Origin: Datura wrightii
Taxonomy: Eukaryota; Streptophyta; Magnoliopsida; Solanales; Solanaceae
Reading direction: 5' to 3'
Assembly: GCA_035772735.1 (NCBI GenBank)
Contig: JASDFA010000010.1
Coordinates: forward strand, 130,389,001 to 130,453,000
DNA: 64,000 nt
The notes under the pieces were generated by a model. The model was not told where the DNA came from and did not search any database. It was given only the letters and a program-made list of their open reading frames with translations. The first letter of the stretch is position 1; each line of letters starts with the position of its first letter. Shown in pieces: positions 43,796 through 56,012 of the stretch. The position numbers and the translations under genes were made by a program.

Positions 43796-44515
43796 CTGTC
43801 AAACAAAATTCAATAACTAGGCAAGATTAGTTTGTGAAAAAATGGCAGCTAATTAGGTTAACGGGTGCAAAGTGACCCCACACTTAATTTGCTAGCATAC
43901 TTGTGAGAATCTGTCAAATAGGATACTCAAGACTTCCCCCATTATCATACAAATCTCAACCTCCATAATATTCAGTAATTTCCTATTGCAACCAAGTTCA
44001 TGAATTTCTCACATTCCTCCTCTATTAATTTTTTTCAAGAATGCCTCACTTGGGCCATTCCTTTTACCTTTCCTCCATTAATTCATCATTCAACTAACTC
44101 ATACATGAAAGTAGCTACATTTAATTCATTCAAAAACCAACAAGTAATTTACTACAATCCATAATGAATTACATGAATTTCTCAACAAGTCACAACCCTT
44201 CACATTCAAGACTTTAAGAACAAAGTACTTTCTCTCTCTACAATCAATGTTCTACACATGAAAATCATGAATTTCAAATTATCCATCCCCTTCATCCCCA
44301 CAACTTCAAATTACTATATTCAACCATAAATAAGCAACCCAACATGGATAACATTCTATCATAGAAGAATTTAAGAGATTAAAGCTCATGAAACCCACAT
44401 TATGAAACTTAAAGTTTTCACCAACAATGGTGATTTTAGGTCTTTAACTTGGGGAGGAAGGATATGGGGGCATGCTTTTCACACTACATAACCAAGAGAG
44501 AAGAGAATTACTTAC
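43796..44515 (-). other. Putative leader intron of the D second ORF
   Basis: On the minus strand GTAAGT starts at 44515 after ATTCAA, and TTTGACAG ends at 43796. Length 720 nt. CCCCACACTT (the reverse of AAGTGTGGGG) lies inside at 43876-43885, as in A and A'. Confidence 0.5.
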
Positions 44516-44976
44516 TTGAATTGAAGAGACATGCTTCCCCAAGCTTCTTGGAGAAGAAAATAATGGGGGACAAGGGAGAGGGAGTTATGACCCTTTTGAG
44601 AGAAGAGAGAGAATGTTATTTTCCTTTTTGTTTGGACTTTTAGTGAAAGGGGATAAATGAAGATTTAAAATAAAGGTGTGGGGCATGAATTTTTGGTAAT
44701 TTTAAGGTCCTTGGGCCAACTTTGACCCATTGGACCAAAAACATTTCGGCCAAATCACCCTAGCGCGGCGTGCCTGTCACCTCGCCACACACTTAGAAAA
44801 AAATTTTCTTCATGGATAGGGAATGGCGTGGCGCGCCACCTTGATTTTTTTTTCTTTTCTGGAGCTAAACCTGATGCCTAACGCCAGGTATCTCACCCCA
44901 GAATTAACTTTTTTCAGCTCTTTTTCCCTACTCTTTGTGCCTCTAAAGCCCTGTACATCTATGCAAAATCAAAAAT

Positions 44977-46347
44977 GTTAGAAAAATGTGGGTTGCTTGA
45001 TGAGTTAGTAATTTACCAACTCATTATGCTTTTAAACATGAGCTTTCGCTAGATTTTTAAGTCATTTAGGAGGATTTTATGATCTTTCTCTTTTGTTTTT
45101 GCAGGCATTCAATTTAAAGAGAGAAAGCAAGAAATTGAATAAAAGCATGAAAGAAGAAGGGGACTTGTATTCCACCGGATGGGACCGAGAAAACACCGGC
45201 CAAACATAGGAGCACACTTGTTTGAAGTGGAAGGTGCACCGGTGGAGCGCAGGTTAGCACCTATGAACCGTCGGTGCCAAGGCGGTCAGATCCCAAAGTC
45301 ACTGGCCTCAACTACGACAGAGCGGTGCCCTGCGTGAGGCCATCTTCAGGAGGGAAAAATCATCCAGCACGGGATTTAAAGAGAATTTTAAACCTATTTC
45401 TGTACATTCCCTAAAAAGCACTAAACATTCCATTCCAGATTTGCAGAGTTAGAGAGAGAAATATTGAATAGTTTTTCTTCTTCTTCTTCTTCTTCAAAGT
45501 AAAAAACACCATTGAAGACAATTTTGAGCTTGATATTAACTCTTGTGTTATGAGTTTATTTGTTAATATAATCTTATATTTTCATTCGTGAGTGGCTAAA
45601 TACTTTGCCAGGGGTGTGTATATAATTGGGGTTAAATTGGATTTAGTGTTGCTAGATTGATCTTATAATTACTCATTTAGTATAAATCTATTTTTTTCTC
45701 CAAATTTATAATTGAATTATCCATAGTTGCAAATGTGGGTTATGTCTACTTATTTTATTTTTGCTTGAAAAAAGGAAATTGTATATGGGTGAGAAAGCAA
45801 TGGTGGGTAATTGGATCTTGATTGTATGGGGTTGGGCCAAAGATAGACAAAACCCATAGTCGTCTACCCATTAGAGATTTGAGGCTAGAAATAGCTCAAA
45901 TCTAACCCAAGTCATAGTGGGTGAATTGTTTGGGACCTTGGGGTTTGAGAAAACCCAAGGCAAAAGGCACCCAAGTTGTTGAAAAACATCAGGTGCCACC
46001 TTGTCCATGACTATTTATGCTTATAAGTAATAATTTAATTTCCTAGTTAATTCCAATCCAATCGAAACCCCATCAATAGCACACCCATGGCCTTGCTTGT
46101 ATTCTTTCATTCAATTTGGTTGCCTTGATTCAATTGATAGTTGATTTTAATTCAAATAGTGATCTCACTCCCCCAACAATTATTTTTTCATTTTTAATGC
46201 AATAATGCAACATTAGTTCAGTTCAATAGACAACTTTCATGTTATCCAATCTCTATTGCCTATGGATTTGACCCTGACTCTTAGTTGGGTATTTATATTA
46301 CGAAGATCGTTTAAATTCCTCCTTGTGAGGAGTGGATTTGAACATCA
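44977..46347 (+). repeat. LTR of an Athila-like family E
   Basis: The right end AACATCA is followed by a degraded tRNA-Asp-type primer-binding site. The left end is less sure; TGTTAG at about 44977 is my best guess, where similarity to the D leader stops. It has a CTT microsatellite at about 45476-45495. The sequence does not resemble A or C LTRs apart from general layout. Confidence 0.6.
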
Positions 46348-46354
46348 TCAATTT

Positions 46355-46372
46355 TGGTGTCGTTGCTGGGGA
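46355..46372 (+). promoter_or_regulatory. Degraded tRNA-Asp-type primer-binding site of E
   Basis: TGGTGTCGTTGCTGGGGA differs from the A site by three C to T changes. Only about 130 bases of E interior remain before the B4 LTR begins at 46480. Confidence 0.7.
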
Positions 46373-46479
46373 ATAGGATTCTAAAGCCCCTAGTTGATTG
46401 TTGATTTGAATTAATTTAGCATCATGTATTTTGTTTTTACAACAGTAGTTGTTTTTGGGTGTATCTTAGGATGACTAAT

Positions 46480-48158
46480 TGTTATACCCCGGGAACCCAA
46501 GGATCAAACCCGGAAGTGAAAATAAAAAAAAAATGAAAATTCACACCAGGTCACAGATCGACCCATGAGGTGAGTCGTGAGGAGTGACCACGAGTCGTGA
46601 GGTGACTCGTGGTCAGCATGGTGTGGCAAGGCTTGAGTGAGGAGGCCACGGGATTGACCAGAGTCGTGGTTAGACCTTACGACTTGTGAGGTCACCTGTG
46701 GTCAACCCTAGAGGATTGGCAAGTCGGAAGGGACAGTGTAGGCCACGGAAGGTGACCACGAGTAGTGGTCTGACCTCACGACTCGTGGAGTTAGCCGTGG
46801 GGTTCCCTTGGATGTTTAGGAAGTGGACTCAACGGATCAAGGCCACGAGTCATTCCTTGTGGAAATGACTCGTTAGGTCCCTCGTGAGGACTGGCGACCA
46901 AAAATTTCTGCATTTTAAATAAGGGTGTTTCTGTAACTTCCTAAGTCCCTAAGGCCTAAAAAACATCGTTTTGGATATGTTTCTGAGTTAGATAAGATGG
47001 GTTAAGCAATTTATGCATGCCCATTCTCATGCAAGGATTTTAGAGAGGTTTTGGAAGATTCAAGGCCTTCTTCCCCAAATTTTAATCAATTTCTTTGTGG
47101 GTGTTCAAGGAACTTTGAGTCCCTCCATTCCCAGGTATGTAGGGTTTTAAAATGGTGAAATTCTTCCCCACCCATGCCCAAATTTCAAGTTATTCATGAA
47201 TTCTCCTACTCAAATTTAATGGGGTTTTACCCATAGCATGAAAATGTTATTTCCCTTTATGGGTTTAATTTAATTAAGTTTTAATTATTGAATTATTAAT
47301 GATGGGCAGGTTTTATTATTATTTTCTTTAAATGTTTCAAGCTTTTAAATCCAAAATGCCCATTTGATGAAAGTTCATGGAAGTTATGAGTTATGATGAA
47401 TACTCTATAACTTGAGTTTATTGATGATGGAAACACATGATTTTCAAGTTACCCATGTTTAAAAAGAATTGAATATGATGAAGCATTGGGCAATGCCCAC
47501 ATGTTGAAAAATGGTTTACGATTTATGAAACGAATTTCATGATTTATCGATTTATGATGTTGGCCAATAAAAAGGGCTCATGATTCTTGGCTAAGCATGT
47601 TTTAAAGAGGATCAATGATGAAAAATGTTATATTTTAGCCAACGAATTTTTATGCATGATATTAATGCTTTATAAATGAGCCTATATGCATATTTTTGGG
47701 AGTCGTGTCTAGCACCAAGCAACCCGACATTCAAAGAATTACCCTGGTGTCTCATAACCACGTGCAACCATGGGTTTGAAAATGATATGATGTATTGATA
47801 ATGATCCCCTCAAATGTGATATCACGCCTTATGCACGACCCTCGCCTGGAAAGCCAGGGTCGGCTCTGCCCACTTGAGCGAGATAGTGGGGCATCATGAA
47901 AGGCTCTACAATGATGGTGTTGGTTATGACGAGTCCTCCCATTGTTCTGCATGTTTTATGCATTGTTATTTTTATGTTATTGGCTCAAGTTATATTACGA
48001 TGAAGTTATTTACAATTATGATAATGAATGATTATGAATGATTTGAAAGTTTTGAGCCTTATGCTTTATTGAGAATATTTTGACGCAAGCATAATGTCTT
48101 TTTCCTATTTCTATTTATGAGTTTACTTTACTTTTAAAATTTCCATTTTACTTACCTT
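46480..48158 (+). repeat. B4 LTR, missing its 3' end
   Basis: It starts TGTTATACCCCGGGAAC inside the E interior. It carries the palindrome cluster at 46555-46890 and continues to TTACTTACCTTG at 48158. There it jumps directly into protease sequence, skipping the rest of the LTR, the primer-binding site and gag. Confidence 0.8.
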
Positions 48159-48947
48159 GTTAGAAATGTTTTCAGTTTCGACCCCTGTTGGTGATTCAGT
48201 CGTATCTAGACGACTATATAGAGGATGCTCGGTCATTGTGTTGCATAAGGTTACCTCCACAAACCTTGTAGAGCTAGCGATGACTGACTTTGACATTATT
48301 CGTTGCATGAATTGGTTGTTTGCATGTTATGCTTCGATTAATTGTAGGACCCATACTGTGGAGTTTCGTTTTTTAGGTGAGTCAGTTTTGGAGTGGAAGG
48401 GTAGTTCGGCAGTGCCAATAGGTCGGTTTATTTCCCATCTTAAGAATAGGAAGATGATCTCTAAGAGATGCATGTACAACCTAGTTAGGGTTAAGGATGT
48501 GGAGTCCGAGACCCTGACTATCCAGTCAGTTCTGATGGTGTGCGAATATCCAAAGGTGTTTCCTGAGGATTTGACAGGTGTTCCTTCAGAAAGGGAAATT
48601 GATTTCGGTATTGATTTATTGCCAAATAAAGCAACCTATTTCTATCCCAACTTACAAGATGGCTCCAGCCGAGCTAAAGGATTTAAAGGATTAGTTAAAG
48701 GACTTGTTGGATAAGGGTTTCATTAGATCAAGAAAGTCTCCATGGGGTGCGCCAGTTCTATTTGTTCGAAAGAAGGACGATTCCCTTCGCATGTGTATTG
48801 ACTATCGGCAGTTGAACAAGGTTACCGTCAAGAAAAGGAACCCCTTTCCCAAGATCAATGACTTGTTTGACCAGCTTCAGTGTGCCAAGTGCTTCTCCAA
48901 GATCGATCTCAGGTTCGGGTATCATCAACTCAGAGTGCGGGAGAGTT
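48159..48947 (+). pseudogene. B4 protease end and reverse transcriptase start
   Basis: It reads MFSVSTPVGDSVV (end of the protease region), then WKGSSAVPIGRFISHLK and [20 protein letters not shown]. After a frameshift near 48635 come [41 protein letters not shown] and [11 protein letters not shown]. The catalytic DD motif is not reached because A3r begins at 48948. Confidence 0.84.
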
Positions 48948-50369
48948 TGTTCGCTCGTTTGTTGGGTATATAGCTACACGCAAGTGCATGTGGTCGAACA
49001 AGTAGTAAAGTGGCTTAAGTAAGCCAAGGATCGATCCCACAGGGACTGGGATAAGGTAACGAACTACTCAAGTGTTACTATATTTTAGTTTTAACAATGA
49101 AGACAACAGGGTAATCAAGAGTTTGATATTTTTGGGTTCTAATTTTTATGCTAAGTCTAAAACGATTATCTAATGTGAGTCTGAACTATGAATGTGAGCC
49201 TGCTGAGGTTAAATGAACATGTAATGAAATTAATTATCAATATAAATTGGTTAACCTTTCATCCGGTTGCTAGTCAAGAACTACTGCCAATGGATTAAAA
49301 CTCTCGTATTTAACCCAACTTAAGAATCATGAACCGTCCACCTACATTTCTGTGGTTAAACGAAATTCATGTTCTAGCCATACAAACCCGGTTCCTAAAT
49401 TTACTAATACGACTTTCAGGTATATTTCTATCCTGAAGGTAAATCAATTCTCAATTTTCCCAAACTAAGAAAGGATCATATCCTATTAATTCACAACTTT
49501 CCAATTTCTTGCTCTCTCGAGTGAAACCGGATGTTTTAGATGTACATTAACGTAGGCCACACATTAATGCAGTAAGAACAAGAATCAATAGAACAACCAT
49601 GGAAGAAAAGATGAAAAACCAATCTAATCAACAATCACATTTCAATACAATTGTTCTTAACCTCAGCAAGAAGAGGAATTAGCCACTCATTTGTGGATTA
49701 AACATCGTTAAATGAGTGTTAAACATACAAGCAATTGAATTCAAGGAGAAGGAAAGAGAGAAAAACCCTGATAATTTCGTCCCCTCAACTGCCTGTAACC
49801 CACGTTCTTGCTCCACCAAGTCAAAATATTGAAAAATGAACCTAAGTGTTCTATTTATACTAGTGGGAATTTTTTCCGGAATAACAAGCAACGTGTCACG
49901 GAGTGCATCGCGGAGCACTGCCTCCGTGACATGCCACCGACGCGGACCCTCACTGGAAATTGGGGGTCCAGGTAATAAGGCCCAACGTGGCACGGCATGC
50001 AACGCGGAGCTAGGCCACCGTGCCACCGACCCAACGCGCACCCTTACTGGAATTAGGCCGAAAATTCCCTATCCAGGCAGAAGGCCTCCGCGATGGCAGC
50101 GTGACACGGCTCCATCGCGGAGCCTCTCTATTTTGTGCCTTCCAATGCCTTATCCTTTGCTCACATCCGAGTCCAACCCCGATCTCTTCCAACATGCATT
50201 TTAGCTTCCCAAAATTACATTTTACCTGCAAAACAATGCTAATCATGTTGGTTAGTATAAATTCACATTTTATTACCAATCACATGAGAATGTATAAACA
50301 TTGATATATAAACAAGGCTAAAATGACACATTTGAGTATCACTTGGGCATATAAATTTGCCCAAGATCA
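48948..50369 (-). repeat. A3r 3' LTR
   Basis: 1422 bp, reverse orientation, running from TGATC at 50369 to GAACA at 48948. TATA is at 49852-49859 on the minus strand and the GC-rich motif block at 49895-50130. Confidence 0.88.
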
Positions 50370-50407
50370 CTTATCCCACACATAAATCCTTATTCGTCCT
50401 CGAACAA
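50370..50407 (-). promoter_or_regulatory. A3r polypurine tract and pre-PPT hairpin
   Basis: The minus strand reads TTGTTCG-AGGA-CGAATAA, with one stem mismatch, then ATGTGTGGGATAAG and the LTR. The purine tract is changed from AAGTGTGGGG. Confidence 0.65.
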
Positions 50408-52164
50408 CAATCTTACACCTCATGCAATTTACACCCAAACCTCACTACTTTGGTTCGACAATTTAGGCTACGGTCATACCGATTATTCAATACAGCAAAT
50501 CATCAAGAAAACATGCATGGTCCAATCAATGCAATGACCTTCAATACATCAAGATCTCCTAGACTTAAGAATCGACCCTCGATATTGGCAAACTCATGCA
50601 AATCAGCTGATCAAGACGTCCGACGCGAAAATTAATCTCTCATCAAGCATGTGCCCTCACAACACAAGAGAATTTTCCCTTTTTTGATCATATGAACTCA
50701 CAAAATTTCAAGCAGGGGCATATAAACACAATTTCGCTCTCTCTCTCAAAAGAATTCACATGCATCATGTCACGACCTATAAGCTTGCCTTTAGTGTATT
50801 ACTCCACTAATATAAAGAAGTGTGATGTAAGATCACGTAGAACTTTAACGGGTTGTAATGTAAGCTACGGAACTAGTAAATATTGGGCTAGCCAATAATA
50901 GCCACTAGCATCCTTAAGCGCCTTTTCCATACATCCCATCAAACTTATGGGCAGTGTTTCTTTCTTCATCCTCCCATTATTGAAGTTTTTCTTTAATTTG
51001 GCCCATCTTATTAAGCACACTTGACACAACAACAAAGATTATTCGTACACCTTCATTATAGTTTATTTACAACAAGTGCACCTTCAACCTTTTCTTTCCC
51101 TTTATCACTCTGCTTTTCTTTTCTTTTCACCATTCTCACTCTTTGACACTTTGGGAAAATTATTTTCTCTTCTTAAGCGCTTAAGAGTTTTGGATCAACT
51201 TTACGGATAATGAAAAGAAGGGATTAAGCTCGGTTTACACTTTTTGACAAAAGAAAAAAATAATAGGCTAAAGGCTCAATGGGCTGACTAGGGTATACAA
51301 TCAAGGTGGGTACGATAATGAAAAATAGAAACTTTCGGTTAAACCAAAGAAATGCCTACATCCTTTCCCACAATACACCTCCTTCATTTCGTTTTGTACA
51401 CACACCAGGCAAGTTCTAGACACTTCACAATAGCATGGAATAACAAAACCTCACTTCACACTTATTGCACATGCTCAATTCAAGACGTATTCACAGACTC
51501 TTCAATCAGCTCATTACACGAATTCAAAATTGAGCCTTAATCACACTGAATCGACTCTATGGCCTAGGTATCTCAACATATTTACAAAGTTGCATGCTTT
51601 CATACGAGTCACCTTTGCATTTCAAATATCATGTACGACACGCAACCAGAATTCCGCAACCATAAAGTAACTACAGGTTTTGGGATGCAACCCACAAAAG
51701 AAAAACAGCTGAAAAATAAAAATGAAAAAGAATCTACTCCAAACGACTACATTTCCCTTAAGACGGTCGTCATCCATCCATCATACAGAACGGTCACTAA
51801 CTAGGACTTTGGTTCAATGGGACCATTCTCGGTAAAAGAACCAAAAACAAACGCCGAGAAACCCAAGAATTGAATTTTTTTTAAAAATATCGATTATTTC
51901 GATAAACAAAAATATGTACAATATCAGCTTAGCAACATTCAGCAACAAACAACAGTTTCACATATAATTACAATACAGCACAACAACTTAACAATCACAA
52001 ATCACAGGGTCACAAAAATTTCTCACAGGCACAACAACAAATTAGAACATACATAACAGCACAACCAGCACCTAACTACTACCACCCCACACTTATCTCG
52101 AACACTGTCCCCAGTGTTCACAAAAATTAAAATAGGACAAAAATTGGGTGGTGGAACTCCCTGA
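50408..52164 (-). other. A3r long 3' non-coding region
   Basis: Collinear in reverse with 9286-11146. The TTAGTG/CACTAA hairpin is at 50791-50810, the conserved GACGGTCGTCATCC block at 51772-51785 and CCCCACACTT at about 52085-52094. No gene seen. Confidence 0.7.
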
Positions 52165-52736
52165 TCAATCAAAATACTCCACTTCTGCATCAGGTGCTGC
52201 TGCTTCATCTCCCATGTCTGAATCACCCCTATTGACATCATCGGACTCCACATCGGAGTCCTCCCGATGTGTCTCCTCATCTGTGGGGACATCATCATTT
52301 GTGGGCTCCACAAAAGCTCGCCCCACTCGGCATAGAGCCCTGGCATTTTCGCCAAAAGGGTAGTCTAGCTCGAGCTACCATAGCTCCTCCTCTGTTGCCG
52401 GCCTCCCGCCTATCCTCAGCTGGAGCATCTGCATCCCGTACATACGAGCCATGTACTGATCATCCCGAGCATGTCGCTCGGCAAGTGTAAGAACAGGCCC
52501 GTGGGTGGTGTCGGGTGACTTAGTTTTAGTGACATCTAAGGCCCGCCGCTCCATCTGCGGGATGTAGTCAAGGGCCTCTTCATCAACATCTAGGCCCCTC
52601 AGGAATGTGGTGAGTAGTCCACCAAATCTGTATCTTTGCCCCTGATGCAACCGGGCTCTTTTCATGGCAGAGATAATCACCGCCCCCACGTTGATCTCCA
52701 GCCCTTTCATCAGGGCATACACAATCCCGGGTTACA
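52165..52736 (-). pseudogene. Putative plant transposon protein (PF20167-like), C-terminal part in A3r
   Basis: On the minus strand it reads YALMKGLEINVGAVIISAMK, GLLTTFLRGLDVDEEALDYIP and LQLRIGGRPATEEELW. A stop follows, then LDYPFGENARALC, and the acidic tail ends VEYFD at TGA 52165-52167. The N-terminal two thirds are gone at the junction with family C. A short deletion precedes YALMKG. Confidence 0.83.
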
Positions 52737-54388
52737 TCTCTCACATTTGTTTTAATTGTAATTGATGCTTTGGAGACATAGCATAAATTAAGTGTGGGGT
52801 GAGGGAAATTTCAGAATTTTGTTCTAAGTTATTTAGGGTGAATATGGTGCTGGGTATAATGTTTTTGTTGAAAAAATTGAATTGAGCACAGTTCACCCAC
52901 CCTTTGGTTTTTCTTTTCAACTCTTTTTCGAAGGTGGGCACTTTGAACCAATTAATAAAAATTTTCATTTGGTTGTACATAACTTTTCAGTCATAGTTAG
53001 GGACTTTTCCCGACGATGAATGGATGACGACCGTCTTGAGGGAAAATTAGTCTATAGGTTTTTTTTTTGGACCCTTAGCTAATTGACGGCTTGATGTTCT
53101 TGTTATGTGATATGCATGATTGTAAGATGCAAGTGGTTTTAATTGAGAAGCATGTTAACCAGTTGTATAACTTTGATTGATACACCCAGGCTCTTGAATA
53201 TGACTCGATATGCTTAAAGGTTAATTTTGAATTCTTGTGATTAGTTGAGTTAAGAGTCTGCTGAATTTGTCTTGAATTAAGCATATGCTGTGAGTGTAAG
53301 GTTTTTGAATATTCCATGCTATTGTGTAGTGTCTAAAACTTTCCTGGTGTGTATACAAAACAAAATGAGGGATGTCGATTGTAGGAGATGATTTAGGCAT
53401 TTCTTTGAATGAGCCTAATTTTTATCTGTCACTTTACCTACCTTGAATGTCTGATCCTAGTTATCCCCATTGAGCCTTAAGCCTATTCTTTGATAGCCGC
53501 AACATAAGCTTAATCCTTTTCTTTCATTAGCCTTGAATTTGATCCAAAATTCCTAAGCTCTTATGTGAAATTGCAAAGAAGTTAAGGATGGAGAAGTTGG
53601 AATTAGAAGAAAAATAGTGGTTGTGGGAGTTAGAGAAAAGACTAGAGGTGCACTTTTTAAAAAAATTGAACAAGAGTTAGTAAGGAGTAAAAGAAGAAAA
53701 GAGCAAAAAACAAGATTAAAGAAAATAATTGCTTAAGTTTTCCTTACAAGAAGTTTGAGTGTGCTTAATGAAATAGGGAAACAAAAGCGGAAAATGGGAG
53801 AAAAAAGAATAAAGGTGAAGTAAGAAGATGGAAATTCCTAAGGAAACTGTGATGTATTAAAAGCGCTTGGGGAAGATAGCCACTATTACTAGCTAGAATA
53901 GTACCTACCCGTCCCTTAGCTTACATTACAACCCGATAAGTCCTACTTGATCTTACGTTCAAACATTCCTAAATTAGTGGAGTAATACACTAAAGGCAAG
54001 CTTATGGGTCAATACATGATGCATGTGAATTCTTTGTGAGAGTGAGTTGAATTCTTATTCATATACCCATACATGTTATAATTGGAAAACTTGCAAGTGA
54101 AAAATGGGTATCTCTCTTGTTGTGAGGGCACATGTTAGAGAAAAGATAGAATTCATGTTAGAATTCTTGATTGGCTAATGTGCATGATCTTTTTGTGGTT
54201 GTAGAGTCAATTATTGAAGCTAGAGGTCTTAACTTGGTTGTATTGGATTTGAATTTATGTTATATATTATATATATAACATGCTTTATTTGAATTTTTCA
54301 TCTAAATCAGTCATTGTAGCCTTAATTTGAGTCGTCTTGCGTCAATTGGTAATTTGTGAGTCTTCCTTGTGCATGACATTTAAAGGAT
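52737..54388 (+). other. Family C 3' non-coding region, first copy
   Basis: It contains AAGTGTGGGG at 52790-52799, the GATGGATGACGACCGTCTT-type block at 53017-53038 and the TTAGTG/CACTAA hairpin at 53974-53993. No gene seen. A purine-rich tract spans 53560-53840. Confidence 0.7.
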
Positions 54389-54422
54389 TTGTTCGATGAC
54401 GAACAAGGCTTTAAGTGTGGGG
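54389..54422 (+). promoter_or_regulatory. Family C pre-PPT hairpin and polypurine tract, first copy
   Basis: TTGTTCG-ATGA-CGAACAA (54389-54406), then AAGTGTGGGG (54413-54422). The eight bases TAGTGATC that should bridge to the LTR are missing here. Confidence 0.72.
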
Positions 54423-55869
54423 TTGGGCATATTTACATGCCCAAATACTATTTTATACCCATGTTTTACCCATGTTGTACCTTAATTTAAGAATAATCTC
54501 ATGTATTTTGTGTAATTTGTGGCCATGGACTAACAAATATGATTAGCTTTCTTTGTAGGTTGAAATTGCCAATGTATGGACCTGAACGTGAATATAATGG
54601 TCCTAATATTGAAGATAAATGTTAAGGGATGGATTATGGATGATGATACAAGCTAAAAAGGACATTTGGAGTCAACTCTGTGTCACAAAGAAGCATTGGG
54701 GCGTTCATCAACGTGCCACGGAGCAAAGAACTAATTTATATGAGCAGGGGCTGCCAAACCAGTGTGATGCCGCATTAACTCTGTATCACGGAGCAGTTCA
54801 CCTCCATGCCATGGAGCCATTCCATGACAGGAAAAAGAGTGCAAATTTCCCATTTACTATAAATTAAATCATTGGCTCCTAAAATCATTTGTCACGAAAT
54901 ATTTTCTGAAAACCATAGAGCTGCGAAGGGAGAAGTGAAGAACTCACCTAGGGTTCACTAATTTTACATTGTCTTTTACCTATTCTTGTAAGTACTCTAC
55001 TTTAACGATATTTTTAAGTTATTGTACGAACATGAGTGGCTAAAACCCTTCCCCTAGGGTTGAGGCCACGTGATATGATTGTAATGCATGAATTCATTTT
55101 GGTTTGAGTTGTTAATTGTTGTTTTGTCTTACATTCTTTCTTATGGTTGTTTTTATGCATGATCACCATGAAAACATGCATGTTAAGCTAGGTAAAAGCT
55201 TGAAAGAGTAACCCTAGGCAATAACATAGGAATGTTGTGAGAAAGTTCTTATCTTTCGATATGATTCGCAGTTAGGATAAATAATATACCTAAATTGCCT
55301 TGCTTGGTTGATAAAATAGGATGATAGTAAGACACCGACTTAGAATTGTCACTCCACCACTCGTAGAAGTAGTTGTGAAGCTAAGTTAGGTTAAATGATT
55401 AGAGGTACGAAAGTCCCTAATCAAGAGCACGAACCCCGTAAACCACATCCATGTAGTTGAATTGCTCACGAACTAGGATGTCTCATCCCCGCTCGACGAT
55501 GTAGTTATGAGGCTAGTTTGTTGTGTTTAGAAGCTCAGGAGACCAGGAACATCACATTTCCAACTATGTGAGACAACAATTGATAATTTCATACGAGAAC
55601 CATTACAAAGTGTAGCATTGCATGATTATCCGGCCTTAGCCCTAGTTGTTTATTATATTGTTTCTAGATTTTTTTGTGACCACTCCAAAACTTAATTTTA
55701 ATTTACTGAAAACTTCTACAATCAACACTTTTGAAGGTTAATCTTACACTTGAACTTCATAATTTGCTGAATTGGTCCAGTCCTTGTGGGTTCGACATCC
55801 GGCTCTTAAAAAGGGCCATAGTATTACTTGTACGACCGCGTATGCTTGCGAGTGCACTGGAGCGCAACA
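54423..55869 (+). repeat. Family C LTR 1
   Basis: It starts TTGGGCATATT (five terminal bases lost) and ends GCGCAACA before the primer-binding site. It holds a CTCCGTG-type motif block at 54675-54830 and TATAAAT at 54858-54864. Confidence 0.87.
54858..54864 (+). promoter_or_regulatory. TATA-like box of C LTR 1
   Basis: TATAAAT in TTTACTATAAATTAAATC. LTR 2 has lost this site in a 77-bp deletion. Confidence 0.55.
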
Positions 55870-55875
55870 AGTTTT

Positions 55876-55893
55876 TGGCGCCGTTGTCGGGGA
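55876..55893 (+). promoter_or_regulatory. tRNA-Asp-type primer-binding site of C
   Basis: TGGCGCCGTTGTCGGGGA, one base off the A site, six bases after the LTR end. Confidence 0.85.
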
Positions 55894-56012
55894 TTGGTGT
55901 AATTGGTAAATTTCTTTTTTGTGTCAGTGACTATTTTTCTAAGTGTTTAAATTTTTTTTAATTAGTTTTAGATTTATTTTATTTTTGTTCTTAGTTTGAT
56001 ACCCTTTTTGAC

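Larger units (their letters stand above)
40996..44976 (-). mobile_element. Reverse Athila-like fragment D (second ORF and 3' region)
   Basis: The minus strand reads leader, intron, second ORF and long 3' non-coding region in the order seen in A. The 3' part (40996-42470) has the conserved block at 42008-42040 and a TCCCTTAGCT/ACATTACAA segment shared with C. The upstream part (44516-44976) has a leader with TGGCGTGGCGCGCCACC in place of the CTCCGTG motif. No LTR or gag is attached, so it is truncated at both ends. The protein is clearly more distant from A than A' is. Confidence 0.75.
48948..52736 (-). mobile_element. Reverse A-type element A3r, truncated
   Basis: On the minus strand it has part of the second ORF, the long 3' region, the polypurine tract and a full 3' LTR. 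It cut the B4 reverse transcriptase at 48947. Its 5' half is replaced at about 52736 by family C sequence, so the expected partner of the flanking GAGTT is not visible. Confidence 0.82.

Noticed and set aside
44449..44643. 64-codon ORF near a purine-rich segment
   Set aside because: It crosses the putative splice donor region of D on the opposite strand and shows no recognisable domain.
40925..44976. A host gene between the B0 LTR and the E LTR
   Set aside because: The whole stretch aligns in order with the second ORF, intron and 3' region of A and C, so it is retroelement DNA.
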